Shown: positions 34,838-44,036, counted from the first letter of the stretch. The stretch is DNA of 64,000 nt from Kiloniellaceae bacterium (GCA_021776095.1 JAJFGO010000107.1:1-64000), one strand, 5' to 3'. Program-made: numbers and translations. The notes: generated from the letters alone by a model not told the origin.

Positions 34838-35491
34838 ATGGACTTCGATAGAGTGGCCACGCGCGACGTGGCCCTTGTTCCCGAATTTGCCGCCTTGCTG
34901 TACATCGACGTGCAGAATTTTAGTTGTCGTCGCGACGGCGGCGAATTCAAAGAGCTTTCAGACAACGAATTTGAGGATCGGTACAGCTGGTTTTTGAATC
35001 ACATCGAGCGTGAATCACTACCGAATATGAGGCGCCTTCAAGCAGCATGCCGTGCTTCCGGTGTCGAAGTGACCTACACGGTGATCGAAAACCTTACCCA
35101 GGATGGGCGGGACCGCGGTCTCGATTATCGCATCACCGGCTTCAACGTGCCGAAAGGGTCTTGGGACGGGCAGGTCCTTTCTGAAATCGCGCCTAAGGGT
35201 GACGAGATGGTGTTTCCCAAGACGTCGTCAAACGTCTTCGTCTCGACCAATATCGATTATGTTCTACGCAGTATGGGCAAGCGCCAACTCGTTGTCTCCG
35301 GGTTCATCACGGATCAATGCATTAGCTCGGCGGTGCGCAGCGCCTGTGATATCGGTTATCTGGTGACCGTGGTGACCGACGCTTGCGCCTCCTACAGCCT
35401 CGAACGCCATGTGCGGGCGCTCGAGGAAATGAAGGGATACTGTCGCCAAGTGACGACGGACGCCCTCTGTGCCGAGCTTGACCAGACATGA
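34838..35491 (+). CDS. Isochorismatase-fold cysteine hydrolase (second copy)
   Basis: A 217-residue cysteine hydrolase with D24 in LYIDVQN, K128 in VFPKTSSNV and C161 in GFITDQCISSAVRSAC. It shares the TDQC[VI]SS motif and overall layout with the copy at 28436-29107 but is clearly diverged. AAGGAGA sits about 7 nt before the ATG. It is transcribed away from the XRE-cupin regulator. Two such hydrolases flanking one importer suggest sequential or alternative amide-bond cleavage of imported compounds; this is inference. Confidence 0.87.
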   Translation: MDFDRVATRDVALVPEFAALLYIDVQNFSCRRDGGEFKELSDNEFEDRYSWFLNHIERESLPNMRRLQAACRASGVEVTYTVIENLTQDGRDRGLDYRITGFNVPKGSWDGQVLSEIAPKGDEMVFPKTSSNVFVSTNIDYVLRSMGKRQLVVSGFITDQCISSAVRSACDIGYLVTVVTDACASYSLERHVRALEEMKGYCRQVTTDALCAELDQT

Positions 35492-35532
35492 TAGAACACG
35501 CGACGGTGCCAATCGCCTGCGGCCGCTCCGAA

Positions 35533-36345
35533 TCATTCGGCCATGGAAACCCGCCCGTCGCGATGCTCACGGCGGTACCCAAGTGTGGTTCGGATTGCGG
35601 CCACTAGCATGTCCGCGTAAAGGGTCTGTCCCGCCGGGTCGGTAATCAGGTCGTTTCGAATCTCGATCAAGACATTGGACAAGCCGCGCCGTTCAGCTTG
35701 AACCGGTATGGTGTAGTCTGTCAAATCGTCGATATTGTACGGTCGGTTGATGGCCATGGTCCCGTCCGGCGCCATCTTTCGCAGCACGGCCAGCAGCCGG
35801 TCCGCCAACCCCTGATCGTGCCGCCGTAGCAAACCCAGCGCCCAGGGCCGGGAAACCCCATCGAGACTTGGCGTGAAGCTGTGAACCGTGATCAGCGAAA
35901 GGTTCGGGTTTTCCGCGTTTTGGCGTGCCTCAAGTTGCCCGGACAGCGCCGCGTGGAAAGGCTCGTGTATCTCGCGCCACCGAGCCTCGCGCTCAACGTC
36001 CGTCAAATTGACGTTCGCCGGAATAACGGTACCGTCGCTCACCGTTGGAATGGTGTCCGGCCCCCCGCGCGGCCGATTGCAGTCGATGACCAGGCGCGAG
36101 TATCGCTGTAGTACCAGGCAAGCCTTGAGGCCCGCGGCCAGGCGCCGGGCGACCGCGTCCGCGCCGATATCCCATGCGATATGGCGATCCATCTCTTCGG
36201 GCGGCAGGCCCAGATTACCCAGGCGGCGCGGAACTGCCCGACCCGCGTGCTCGCACGCCAGGACGACCGGCCCGGCGGCGGCTGGGTTCAAGACCTCGAC
36301 CGGCGACGGTTCGTCCGCATCCAACAGCCCTGGCGACTTGACCAT
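35533..36345 (-). CDS. N-formylglutamate amidohydrolase-family protein
   Basis: A 270-residue protein of the FGase/HutG-type family. VVLACEHAGRAVPRRLGNLGLP is the conserved N-terminal metal-site region. RLVIDCNRPRGGPDTIPTVSDGTVIPAN, ITVHSFTPSLDG, INRPYNIDDLTDYTIPVQAERRGLSNVLIEIRNDLI and the closing Arg-rich tail are typical. Members hydrolyse N-formyl-L-glutamate to glutamate and formate, but many paralogues act on other N-acyl amino acids. No other hut genes are visible, so histidine breakdown is not the obvious role. Confidence 0.85.
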   Translation of the reverse strand: MVKSPGLLDADEPSPVEVLNPAAAGPVVLACEHAGRAVPRRLGNLGLPPEEMDRHIAWDIGADAVARRLAAGLKACLVLQRYSRLVIDCNRPRGGPDTIPTVSDGTVIPANVNLTDVEREARWREIHEPFHAALSGQLEARQNAENPNLSLITVHSFTPSLDGVSRPWALGLLRRHDQGLADRLLAVLRKMAPDGTMAINRPYNIDDLTDYTIPVQAERRGLSNVLIEIRNDLITDPAGQTLYADMLVAAIRTTLGYRREHRDGRVSMAE

Positions 36346-36387
36346 ATACCTAACGACCGTTTGCCTGTTAATCGAGCCGTCGAAGAC

Positions 36388-37125
36388 CTAGTTGGAAAAT
36401 CCGGTAAAATGCGTTGTCGGGCTGCGTTCCAACTCGTCGATGATCGGTGGCGCCCAAAGCTCTATAACTTCCCCGATGTGAGCCTTGATAGAATCCGACG
36501 CAGCCGTCGGATCCCGGCTTTCAATCACCTGAAGCAGTGCTCTGTGGTTGTCGCCAAAGGAAATGTCTGTTTCCTTGGTCTCGGCATGAAGATACGTGAT
36601 CCTATGAATATGCAAAGTGCAACGATTGAGGACCGGTTCGAGGGCGGGTAACGTTGCCTGCCTGAACAAGGTCATGTGAAACTTCCGGTCAAGTTCGCTG
36701 CACCGATAAAAGTCCAAAGCGCTTACAGCTTGATCCATTTCTTGGGTCATTGCCGTAAGCTCACCTATGACCTCATCGTTCATAGCGGGCGCCGAACGCC
36801 GGATGCCTGTGGTCTCCAATTGGACCCTGATTTCAACCATTTGAGCCGCCTCTTGCACCGAAGTGGTCGAGACGAATGTCCCGCGATAACCGCGGCGTGC
36901 AACCAAACCGTCTTGTTCAAGGCGTAAAAAAGCTTCCCGCACCGTTCCCTGGCTGCAGTTCAGTTGCTTGGCAATTTTCTGCTCCAGAAGTTGGTCGCCG
37001 GCCGCGATATGGCCTAAGAGAATCGAGCGGCGGATCGCATGATACGCAGCGTCACCTCTTTTTATGTTTTGAAGCGGAACCAATGCGGCGGGTGCCGGTT
37101 TCGTTATCGGAGATGGCCTTGACAT
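36388..37125 (-). CDS. GntR-family regulator (FCD type)
   Basis: About 245 residues from the ATG at 37125 (a TTG at 37137 is possible). The N-terminal winged helix (about 22-88) is AYHAIRRSILLGHIAAGDQLLEQKIAKQLNCSQGTVREAFLRLEQDGLV. The C-terminal all-helical FCD domain carries the metal-ligand type residues in DRKFHMTLFR and FGDNHRALL with a distal His in IKAHIGEV. Divergent from the dpp operon, and likely controls that operon and/or itself. Confidence 0.9.
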   Translation of the reverse strand: MSRPSPITKPAPAALVPLQNIKRGDAAYHAIRRSILLGHIAAGDQLLEQKIAKQLNCSQGTVREAFLRLEQDGLVARRGYRGTFVSTTSVQEAAQMVEIRVQLETTGIRRSAPAMNDEVIGELTAMTQEMDQAVSALDFYRCSELDRKFHMTLFRQATLPALEPVLNRCTLHIHRITYLHAETKETDISFGDNHRALLQVIESRDPTAASDSIKAHIGEVIELWAPPIIDELERSPTTHFTGFSN

Positions 37126-37151
37126 CAAAGCTCGCAATCAGCAAAAATCAA

Positions 37152-37159
37152 TATCGATA
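37152..37159. promoter_or_regulatory. Possible GntR operator core (TATCGATA)
   Basis: The perfect 8-bp palindrome TATCGATA, within AT-rich flanks, lies about 27 bp upstream of the GntR ATG and about 190 bp before the divergent dpp ATPase gene. The position suits an autoregulatory site, but palindromes this short occur by chance. Confidence 0.25.
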
Positions 37160-37348
37160 ATTATAGCCTGGAAAGATGGGAATGCAATCTCGCTCTAATC
37201 CAGGCGGCCACAGACACGATAGCGTCGAAGGCCTCGCAGGGAGCAGAAACCCCATGCAACGGCGGAAGGTACGGGCTTCGGTAAGGTGCCTCGACCGGCG
37301 TCCCGTGGCAGAGCGTCAAGTCAGCTCCGCACCCGAAATGGCGGGCGG

Positions 37349-38464
37349 ATGAAGCAAGAGCCGCTCACATCTTGGCGAGGACAAGAGCCGGCTGAAACAC
37401 CGGTTCTCGAAGTGCGTGACCTTAAGGTCCATTTCCCGGTTACCCGCGGCGCTATTTTGCGAACAACGGTCGGCCAGGTAAAGGCGGTGGACGACGTCTC
37501 CTTCACGATCGCAAAGGGTGAAGTGCTTGGCCTGGTTGGGGAATCTGGCTGCGGCAAGACGACCGTAGCCCGGACCATATTGAAACTCGTCAAGCCATCG
37601 TCTGGCCAGATCCTGTTTGATGGGACCGATATCTGGACCCTGAAAGGAGCTGCGGAAAAAGGCTTCCGACGACGAGTCCAAGCGATCTTCCAGGACCCCT
37701 TTTCCTCCCTCAACCCGCGCATGTCCGTGCGCGAAATCGTTGGCGAGCCCTTCGTCATCCACGAACCCGACATGGACCGGGATGCGATGGACCGGCGGGT
37801 GCGCGAGTTGTTGGAACTTTGCGGCCTGCCCGGTCGAATTGGCGAACGTTATCCGCACGAAATGAGCGGCGGCCAGCGCCAGCGAGTCGGAATCGCCCGC
37901 GCGCTCGCGCTCAATCCTGATTTCATCGTGTGTGACGAAGCGGTCTCGGCACTCGACGTCTCGATCCAGGCCCAGATCATTAACCTGCTGCAGGACCTGA
38001 AGGACGAGTTGGGCCTGACCTATCTGTTTATCGGCCATGACCTTAGCGTGGTGAAACACCTTTGCGACCGGGTCGCGGTTATGTACCTCGGCAAAATCGC
38101 CGAGGCGGGCGACAGCGAAACGCTGTTCGCCGAGCCGCTGCACCCCTACACCAACGCGTTGATGGAAGCGATTCCCGTGCCGGACCCAAAAACCGAGGCG
38201 GCGCGGCCCCACCAGGTTTTGGCCGGCGAAATCCCCAGCCCCCTCGATCCGCCAAGCGGGTGCGTATTCCATACACGCTGCCCGATCGCCATACCGCAGT
38301 GTCAAGAAGACGCGCCACGGCTCGAGGAGGCCCGGCCGGGACACTGGGCTGCCTGCCCGGTGGTTACCTCGGGCCGCACTAACCCACACGACTTGCATTT
38401 GGCGGCACCATCGCCACCGCAAGTTTCGCCGGCAAACACCGCCGCCGGCCCAACAGGGAGGTAG
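37349..38464 (+). CDS. Dipeptide/oligopeptide ABC ATPase, DppF/OppF type (system A)
   Basis: About 371 residues from the ATG at 37349. Walker A is [14 protein letters not shown], the signature [15 protein letters not shown], Walker [14 protein letters not shown] and the switch IGHDLSVV. The C-terminal oligopeptide-transporter extension includes [15 protein letters not shown], the usual Cys-rich motif. First gene of a plus-strand run with the binding protein and permeases, while the matching DppD-type ATPase is on the opposite strand. Confidence 0.93.
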   Translation: MKQEPLTSWRGQEPAETPVLEVRDLKVHFPVTRGAILRTTVGQVKAVDDVSFTIAKGEVLGLVGESGCGKTTVARTILKLVKPSSGQILFDGTDIWTLKGAAEKGFRRRVQAIFQDPFSSLNPRMSVREIVGEPFVIHEPDMDRDAMDRRVRELLELCGLPGRIGERYPHEMSGGQRQRVGIARALALNPDFIVCDEAVSALDVSIQAQIINLLQDLKDELGLTYLFIGHDLSVVKHLCDRVAVMYLGKIAEAGDSETLFAEPLHPYTNALMEAIPVPDPKTEAARPHQVLAGEIPSPLDPPSGCVFHTRCPIAIPQCQEDAPRLEEARPGHWAACPVVTSGRTNPHDLHLAAPSPPQVSPANTAAGPTGR

Positions 38465-38469
38465 TAGAC

Positions 38470-40257
38470 ATGACAAGAAAAGTCCCCGATACCTGCGATG
38501 TCCTGCATCAGAGCGCTAAAGACGATCTGGCGCACGCCTACGATTACGACCCCAGCGATCCGCTGTTCGGATTGCATCACCACGACCTTTCCGGACCCAA
38601 GCTTCAGCGACGCACCGTGCTGCGTCTCCTGGCCGCGGCGGGCACGCTCTCGGCCACCCATTTGCTTCCCGGTATGGGTGTCCGCAGTGCTTCGGCGGCC
38701 AAATCAGGCGGCCATTTGCGATGCGCCTGGGCCGGTACGGCTGAGATTGTCACGCTCGATCCTGCGCGCATGAACCAGGTGCTGCAGTTCCAAATCACCT
38801 CCAATGCCTTGAGCGGCCTGACCCATATCGACGCCAATCTCGTCGCCCAAGGCGACCTTGCGACGGACTGGAGCGTTTCACCGGACGGTTTGGAATGGAT
38901 CTTTAACCTGCGCGAGGGCGTGAAGTTCCACAATGGCGACCCCTTCACAGCCGACGATGTCTTATTCACTTACAACCGCTCAAAAGACCCCAAAGAATCG
39001 ATACATTCGCGCGTTATCGGGAATGTCGAGCAGGTCAGCAAGCTCGGCGATTACAAGGTGAAGTTCCTCCTGAAAGCGCCCCAGGCCTCGTTCCTGGTCA
39101 AGACTCTTGAGCGGGCCAGCGGCCGGGCCATGACCATCGTCAGCCGCGGTGCACTCGAATCCATGGGCAAATCGCAATACGGCCTGACGCCGGTCGGAAC
39201 CGGGCCCTTCCGCGTTACATTCCACGAACTGGGCCAAGGCGTCGTGCTCGAGCGCAACGAAGACTATTACGATCCGGACCGGCCGAAGCTCGACAAGGTG
39301 ACGATCACGCCGATCGCCGATCCGGAGCCCTTGGCCGCCGCGCTTGAGGCTGGCGACGTCGATCTGATCGGCGGCAACACCCCGGCATCCGAACTTGTCG
39401 ACCGCTTCGAATCGAATCCGGACTTGGTGGTCAATTCGGTTTCCGATCCTGGATTCCAGGCGGTGTGGATGAACCCCTGGCGCGAGCCTTTCCAGGTGAG
39501 CGATTTCAACAAGCCGGTCGATCAGCTTCAGAAAGAGAAAGGCTTCAAGGTCCGCTTAGCCATCGCCAAGGCGCTCGACCGCCAGCGCTTCATCGACCAG
39601 GCCTTATTCGGCCGAGGTTTCCCGGCCTATGGATCGATCAATCCGGCCATGGGTTTCTTCTTCGACAAGGATCTCGGCAAGAACAGCCCGCAACGCTACG
39701 AGCCGGAGGTCGCCAAAAAGCTATTGGCCGAAGCAGGTTATCCGGATGGCAAGGGCTTCCCAACATTGAGGCTGTTGCATAACCCGGCCAATCGTCGTCG
39801 GGCTCAGGTCATCGCTGGCATTCTGAAGCGCAGCCTCAATATCGAGCTCGAACTGGAAACCAAGGACGGGCCGGTGGTGCTGCAAGACTACCTGCAGATG
39901 AATTTCGATACCGCGCTGCTGGGCAGTGGTGGCGACTTCGATCCAGACGATGCCATCGTTGATTGGATGCAGACCGAATCGAAATTCAACGGTCTGAAAC
40001 GCGACAAGAGCAAGATGGCGTTCGGCTATTTCTCCGACAGGCAAGCGGACAAGCTTATCGACCAGCAACGCTTGGAAACAGATCCGGCGAAGCGCAAGAC
40101 CCTGGTTCAGGAGGCCAATGCTATTACCTCGGCTAAGGTCGCCTGTGCCTTTCTGTACCATCCAATGTCGATCCTGGTCCATCGCAAGAAAGTTGACTAC
40201 CCGGCGGAAAGTCGGATCCCGGGCTTGGTCGAATTCGACCGGGTAACGATATCCTAG
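38470..40257 (+). CDS. Family 5 peptide-type substrate-binding protein with Tat-like signal (system A)
   Basis: A 595-residue binding protein. An unusual 45-residue polar N-terminal region precedes LQRRTVLRLLAAAGTLSATHLL, a Tat-type twin-Arg signal (RR at 47-48); the mature start is probably near SASAAKSGG. The SBP_bac_5 body shows TLDPARMNQVLQ, DGLEWIFNLREGVKFHNGDPFTADDVLFTY and LNIELELETKDG. It would deliver peptides or similar compounds to the adjoining permeases. Tat export of a family 5 protein implies folding before export; evidence is the motif only. Confidence 0.9.
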   Translation: MTRKVPDTCDVLHQSAKDDLAHAYDYDPSDPLFGLHHHDLSGPKLQRRTVLRLLAAAGTLSATHLLPGMGVRSASAAKSGGHLRCAWAGTAEIVTLDPARMNQVLQFQITSNALSGLTHIDANLVAQGDLATDWSVSPDGLEWIFNLREGVKFHNGDPFTADDVLFTYNRSKDPKESIHSRVIGNVEQVSKLGDYKVKFLLKAPQASFLVKTLERASGRAMTIVSRGALESMGKSQYGLTPVGTGPFRVTFHELGQGVVLERNEDYYDPDRPKLDKVTITPIADPEPLAAALEAGDVDLIGGNTPASELVDRFESNPDLVVNSVSDPGFQAVWMNPWREPFQVSDFNKPVDQLQKEKGFKVRLAIAKALDRQRFIDQALFGRGFPAYGSINPAMGFFFDKDLGKNSPQRYEPEVAKKLLAEAGYPDGKGFPTLRLLHNPANRRRAQVIAGILKRSLNIELELETKDGPVVLQDYLQMNFDTALLGSGGDFDPDDAIVDWMQTESKFNGLKRDKSKMAFGYFSDRQADKLIDQQRLETDPAKRKTLVQEANAITSAKVACAFLYHPMSILVHRKKVDYPAESRIPGLVEFDRVTIS

Positions 40258-40281
40258 AGCAAGCTCAAGACGTCAGGCGTT

Positions 40282-40311
40282 CCGGTGGGGCCTTTATGAG
40301 CGTCCCACCGG
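40282..40311 (+). promoter_or_regulatory. Intercistronic hairpin after the SBP gene (system A)
   Basis: Perfect 8-bp arms CCGGTGGG and CCCACCGG with a 14-nt loop, 24 bp after the binding-protein stop and 45 bp before the permease gene. No T-run follows. The weakest of the five similar hairpins in this window. Confidence 0.55.
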
Positions 40312-40356
40312 CGGCGCCGAACGGGCTGGAATTGCCGCAAGGCACGAAGGCAACCG

Positions 40357-41304
40357 ATGGGTAAGTTTCTTCTTAGACGATCGCTTGGCGCCATAATCGT
40401 GATGTGGGCGGTGGCGACCTTGGTCTTCTTCATGCTCCGTGCCGTCCCGGGCGATCCCATGCTCGCGATGGTTTTCGACACCGGCGACCCCGCCGCGGCG
40501 GACGAAATGCGGCGCGACTTCGGCCTCGACCAACCGGTTTACGTGCAGTACGTCAAATATTTTTTCCAAGTCATGCAAGGCAATCTGGGAACTTCGATAT
40601 ATGGCAGCCGAGTTCCGGTTTCACGGATTGTCGCCGAGGCCTTTCCACGCACCATGTCGCTCGCACTGCTGTCATTTTTGCTGGCCGTTGTTATTGCCGT
40701 CCCAGCGGGCTTGATCTCCGCGCTTAAGAAACACTCGGCCATCGATCACGGGGTAACGGTGGTTGCCTTTATCGGACTCAGTATGCCCGACTTCTGGCTC
40801 GCCATTCTGTTAATTATCGTCTTCGCGGCACAACTGCAATGGTTGCCCGCCGTTGGGTACGTGCCTCTCGCCCAAGGGTTCTGGCCCTGGTTCTCGCACC
40901 TTATCTTGCCAACCATCGCTATCGGTACGCCATTTGCGGCAGTTATCGCACGCATGATCCGATCCTCGATGCTGGAAGTTCTCAAGTCTGATTTCATGCG
41001 CGTGTCGCGCTCGAAAGGATTGCTGGAAAAGCGCCTGCTCATCGTCCACGCCTTTCCCAACGCCCTGATCCCAGTCGTAACCGTGATGGGAATCGCCTTG
41101 GCCCTCCTTATGGCGGGGACCGTCGTCGTCGAGAACGTTTTCGCAATCAAAGGCCTTGGGCGGGTCCTTATTCAGGGAATATTGAACCGGGACTATCCTG
41201 TGGTGCAGGGTGCGATCCTGGTGGTTTCGGCGATTTTCGTCTTCTCCAATCTTCTGGTTGATGCCCTCTATACGGTCATCGACCCGCGAATACGGTACGA
41301 CTGA
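40357..41304 (+). CDS. Dipeptide-type ABC permease DppB (system A)
   Basis: A 315-residue inner-membrane permease with six predicted helices and the family landmarks FFMLRAVPGDPM, DFGLDQPVYVQYVKYFFQVMQGNLG, RMIRSSMLEVLKSDFMRVSRSKGL, and VVVENVFAIKGLGRVLIQGILNRDYPVVQG. Its stop codon shares one base with the next start codon. Confidence 0.93.
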   Translation: MGKFLLRRSLGAIIVMWAVATLVFFMLRAVPGDPMLAMVFDTGDPAAADEMRRDFGLDQPVYVQYVKYFFQVMQGNLGTSIYGSRVPVSRIVAEAFPRTMSLALLSFLLAVVIAVPAGLISALKKHSAIDHGVTVVAFIGLSMPDFWLAILLIIVFAAQLQWLPAVGYVPLAQGFWPWFSHLILPTIAIGTPFAAVIARMIRSSMLEVLKSDFMRVSRSKGLLEKRLLIVHAFPNALIPVVTVMGIALALLMAGTVVVENVFAIKGLGRVLIQGILNRDYPVVQGAILVVSAIFVFSNLLVDALYTVIDPRIRYD

Positions 41305-42200
41305 TGGCCGATCTCGCGATTCAAGAGCAACGCGATTCAGACGATACCTATCGTCGGCCCAGCCATATGCAACTCTGGCGCCGCCAGTTGATCCGCGACA
41401 AGAAGGCGTTGATCGGCGCGATCGTGTTGACCGTCCTGGTGGTATCCGGCGCACTCGCGTACTGGGTCGCCCCTTATGATCCTAACGCCATGGACTACGA
41501 CATGATCGGGCAGCCCTCATGGGCGCATCCGCTCGGCACGGATGATCTTGGCCGCGATCTGCTCAGTCGTCTGATCTATGGCGCGCAGGTCTCTCTATTC
41601 GTCGGGTTTTCGACCGTTTCGATCGCCTTAGTCGCCGGCGTTGGGCTTGGAGTCGCCGCCGGGTTTTTCGGCGGTTGGATCGATACGATTATCATGCGTT
41701 ACATCGACCTGCAGTGGGCCTTCCCGAACTTCATCATCGCGGTCTATCTCGTGGCGGTCTTTGGGACCGGTCTGTCCAACGTCATCATCGCCATTTCGCT
41801 CGCCTTCGTCGACGATTTCGCCCGAATTGCGCGTGGCATGGTGCTAACCATTAGGGAAGAACAATACGTGGCCGCCGCCCGCACACTGGGGGCGTCCAAC
41901 AATCGGATCATGTGGCGTCATATTGTACCGAACGCTTTGGCGCCATTGATCGTTCAAGCAACGGTCAGCGTTTCTTATGCCATCCTGGCCGAAGCGGGAT
42001 TATCCTTCCTGGGACTCGGTGTCCAGGCATCCACACCGACCTGGGGCCTAATACTCGCCGAATCTCGCTCGTTTATCTCGCGCGCGTGGTGGCTCGGTGT
42101 CTTTCCCGGCGTCTTTATCATGATCACGGTGCTCAGCATCAACTTCCTTGGGGACGCCATGCGTGACGTAATGGACGTCAAGGAAGTCAAAGCCCTGTGA
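41304..42200 (+). CDS. Dipeptide-type ABC permease DppC (system A)
   Basis: A 298-residue permease: IRDKKALIGAIVLTVLVVSGALAYWVAPYDP, HPLGTDDLGRDLLSRLIYGAQVSL, YVAAARTLGASNNRIMWRHIVPNALAPLIVQATVSVSYAILAEAGLSFLGLGVQ. Ends 4 bp from the convergent dppD gene. Confidence 0.93.
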   Translation: MADLAIQEQRDSDDTYRRPSHMQLWRRQLIRDKKALIGAIVLTVLVVSGALAYWVAPYDPNAMDYDMIGQPSWAHPLGTDDLGRDLLSRLIYGAQVSLFVGFSTVSIALVAGVGLGVAAGFFGGWIDTIIMRYIDLQWAFPNFIIAVYLVAVFGTGLSNVIIAISLAFVDDFARIARGMVLTIREEQYVAAARTLGASNNRIMWRHIVPNALAPLIVQATVSVSYAILAEAGLSFLGLGVQASTPTWGLILAESRSFISRAWWLGVFPGVFIMITVLSINFLGDAMRDVMDVKEVKAL

Positions 42201-42204
42201 GGGG

Positions 42205-43179
42205 CTAGAGTTGGCCCGATTGGAAACACGCCGTGCCGTGGTCCGGCGCGACCGGCTCAAACGGCGGCTTGACCGCCACGCAATTCTCAACCACATAGCC
42301 GCAACGTGGCCTATAGGCGCAACCGGCGCCAAGACGGGCCAAGTCCGGCGGCTGGCCTTCAATCGGCACCAAACGCTCACCACGCGGTTTGTCGAGCCTG
42401 GGCACCGAGGCCACCAGGCCAAGCGTATAGGGGTGGCGCGGCCGCGCGAAAATTTGCTCGGTCGGGCTGCTCTCAATCACACGGCCGGCGTACATAACGT
42501 GGACCTGCGAGGTGTATCGGGCAACGATCCCCAAATTGTGCGTGATCAAGACCAGGGATGCGCCCAAGCGCGTCGTCAAGTCCTTCATCAGAGTCAGGAT
42601 CTGTGCCTGGATGGTTACATCGAGAGCGGTCGTTGGCTCGTCGGCGATGACCAGCCGAGGTTCGCAGGACAAGGCAATCGCGATCATCACCCGTTGCCGC
42701 ATGCCGCCGGAAAAATGGTGTGGGTATTGCTTCAGGCGACGCTCGGCCTCCGAGATGCCAACCATCTTCAGCAGATCGACGGCTCGCGCCTCGGCCTGCG
42801 TTGCCGTCAGGCCGAGATGGGTCTGCGTCGTCTCACGCAGTTGCGTGCCGATCGTCAGCACCGGGTTGAGCGAGGTCATGGGCTCTTGAAATACCATGCC
42901 GATACGGGCCCCGCGGATAGAACGCAGAGCCTCCTCGTCCAGCGTCATGAGATCTCGACCCTCAAACGTTACGCGCCCAGACACTTGGCCTGGAGGAGAC
43001 GGGACCAGGCCCATAATGGCGAGCGCGCTAACCGATTTGCCAGAGCCGGATTCACCAACGATCGCAACCGATTCGCCAGCCATCACGCCATAAGACACGT
43101 TGTCTACGGCCTGCAGCGGTCCTTCCGGCGTGGTGAACTGCACGCTAAGATTCTCGATGTTCAAGAGCTGCGTCATCAA
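42205..43179 (-). CDS. Dipeptide-type ABC ATPase DppD, on the opposite strand (system A)
   Basis: A 324-residue ATPase. Walker A is [12 protein letters not shown], signature [15 protein letters not shown], Walker [14 protein letters not shown], switch ITHNLGIV, with a C-terminal CAYRPRCGYV extension. It fits the DppD partner missing from the plus-strand run that holds dppF, the binding protein, dppB and dppC, but is transcribed toward that run. It therefore needs its own promoter, probably in 43180-43301. Confidence 0.92.
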   Translation of the reverse strand: MMTQLLNIENLSVQFTTPEGPLQAVDNVSYGVMAGESVAIVGESGSGKSVSALAIMGLVPSPPGQVSGRVTFEGRDLMTLDEEALRSIRGARIGMVFQEPMTSLNPVLTIGTQLRETTQTHLGLTATQAEARAVDLLKMVGISEAERRLKQYPHHFSGGMRQRVMIAIALSCEPRLVIADEPTTALDVTIQAQILTLMKDLTTRLGASLVLITHNLGIVARYTSQVHVMYAGRVIESSPTEQIFARPRHPYTLGLVASVPRLDKPRGERLVPIEGQPPDLARLGAGCAYRPRCGYVVENCVAVKPPFEPVAPDHGTACFQSGQL

Positions 43180-43301
43180 ACCACCTCAAGAGCCACCGGC
43201 GCCCCAAGTTTAGGCGCGTTTCGAACGACAAGCGTGCCGAATGGCTGGCCGGCGGTCAAGTTGGCATGCGCTATATCGAGCCCGAAATTGAGGAAACCAT
43301 C

Positions 43302-44036
43302 ATGACTTGGTCGATTGTTGCTAAAGATCCACGGACCGACCTGTTCGGTATCGCCATCGCATCACGTTTTTTCGCCGTTGGGGCCTTCTGTCCTTGGGCG
43401 TCACCTATTGGCGCGCTCAGCACCCAGGCCCTGATGAACCCAATGTTTGGACCGCGCGGCCTGGCCCTATTGAGCGAGGGCCTAAAGGCGCCAGACATTC
43501 GTGACATGCTGGTGGCGGCGGATCGGGGCGGCGCTGGGCGACAACTTCATTTGGTCGACGCGGCAGGACTGACTGCCGCGCACACCGGACCGGAGTGCGT
43601 CGACTGGTGCGGACACGACAGTGGAGCCGGAGTCTCTGTCGCGGGAAATATGTTGGCCGGGCCTGCTGTCGTCGGTGAAACCCTGGGCACCTATGAGCGC
43701 AACCTCGACCTACCCTTTGTCGAGCGCCTACTGAACGCAATGGATGCCGGAGAAACAGCCGGCGGCGATAAACGAGGCAAGCAAGCGGCGGCGATCTTGA
43801 TTCAAGGTTCGGAACCCTACCCGCGCCTGTCGTTGCGCGTCGACGACCACGCCGATCCTCTGGTGGAATTGCGCCGCCTTTATGAAATTTCCAAAGCACG
43901 CTTTATCGGATTTTCGGCGGCCTTTCCCCGGCCGGACCGGCCCTACGGGATTACCGACCGGGATTATTTGGAAACCGTGATAGAAAGCACGGCCGGCAAG
44001 CCTTTGAGCCGAGATTTCGGGCTCTTGCTGTCTTGA
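43302..44036 (+). CDS. DUF1028 protein (first copy)
   Basis: 244 residues from the ATG at 43302, chosen because GAGGA lies 8 nt upstream and the family begins MTWSIVA. Conserved parts are TWSIVAKDPRTDLFGIAIASRFFAVGA, ALSTQALMNPMFGPRGLALL, VSVAGNMLAGPAVV and AGGDKRGKQAAAIL. DUF1028 proteins have a beta-sandwich Ntn-hydrolase-like fold, and the Thr right after the initiator Met is a candidate nucleophile, which I infer and cannot prove. Substrate unknown. Directly before a gamma-glutamyltransferase homologue; a second copy is at 51101. Confidence 0.9.
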   Translation: MTWSIVAKDPRTDLFGIAIASRFFAVGAFCPWASPIGALSTQALMNPMFGPRGLALLSEGLKAPDIRDMLVAADRGGAGRQLHLVDAAGLTAAHTGPECVDWCGHDSGAGVSVAGNMLAGPAVVGETLGTYERNLDLPFVERLLNAMDAGETAGGDKRGKQAAAILIQGSEPYPRLSLRVDDHADPLVELRRLYEISKARFIGFSAAFPRPDRPYGITDRDYLETVIESTAGKPLSRDFGLLLS

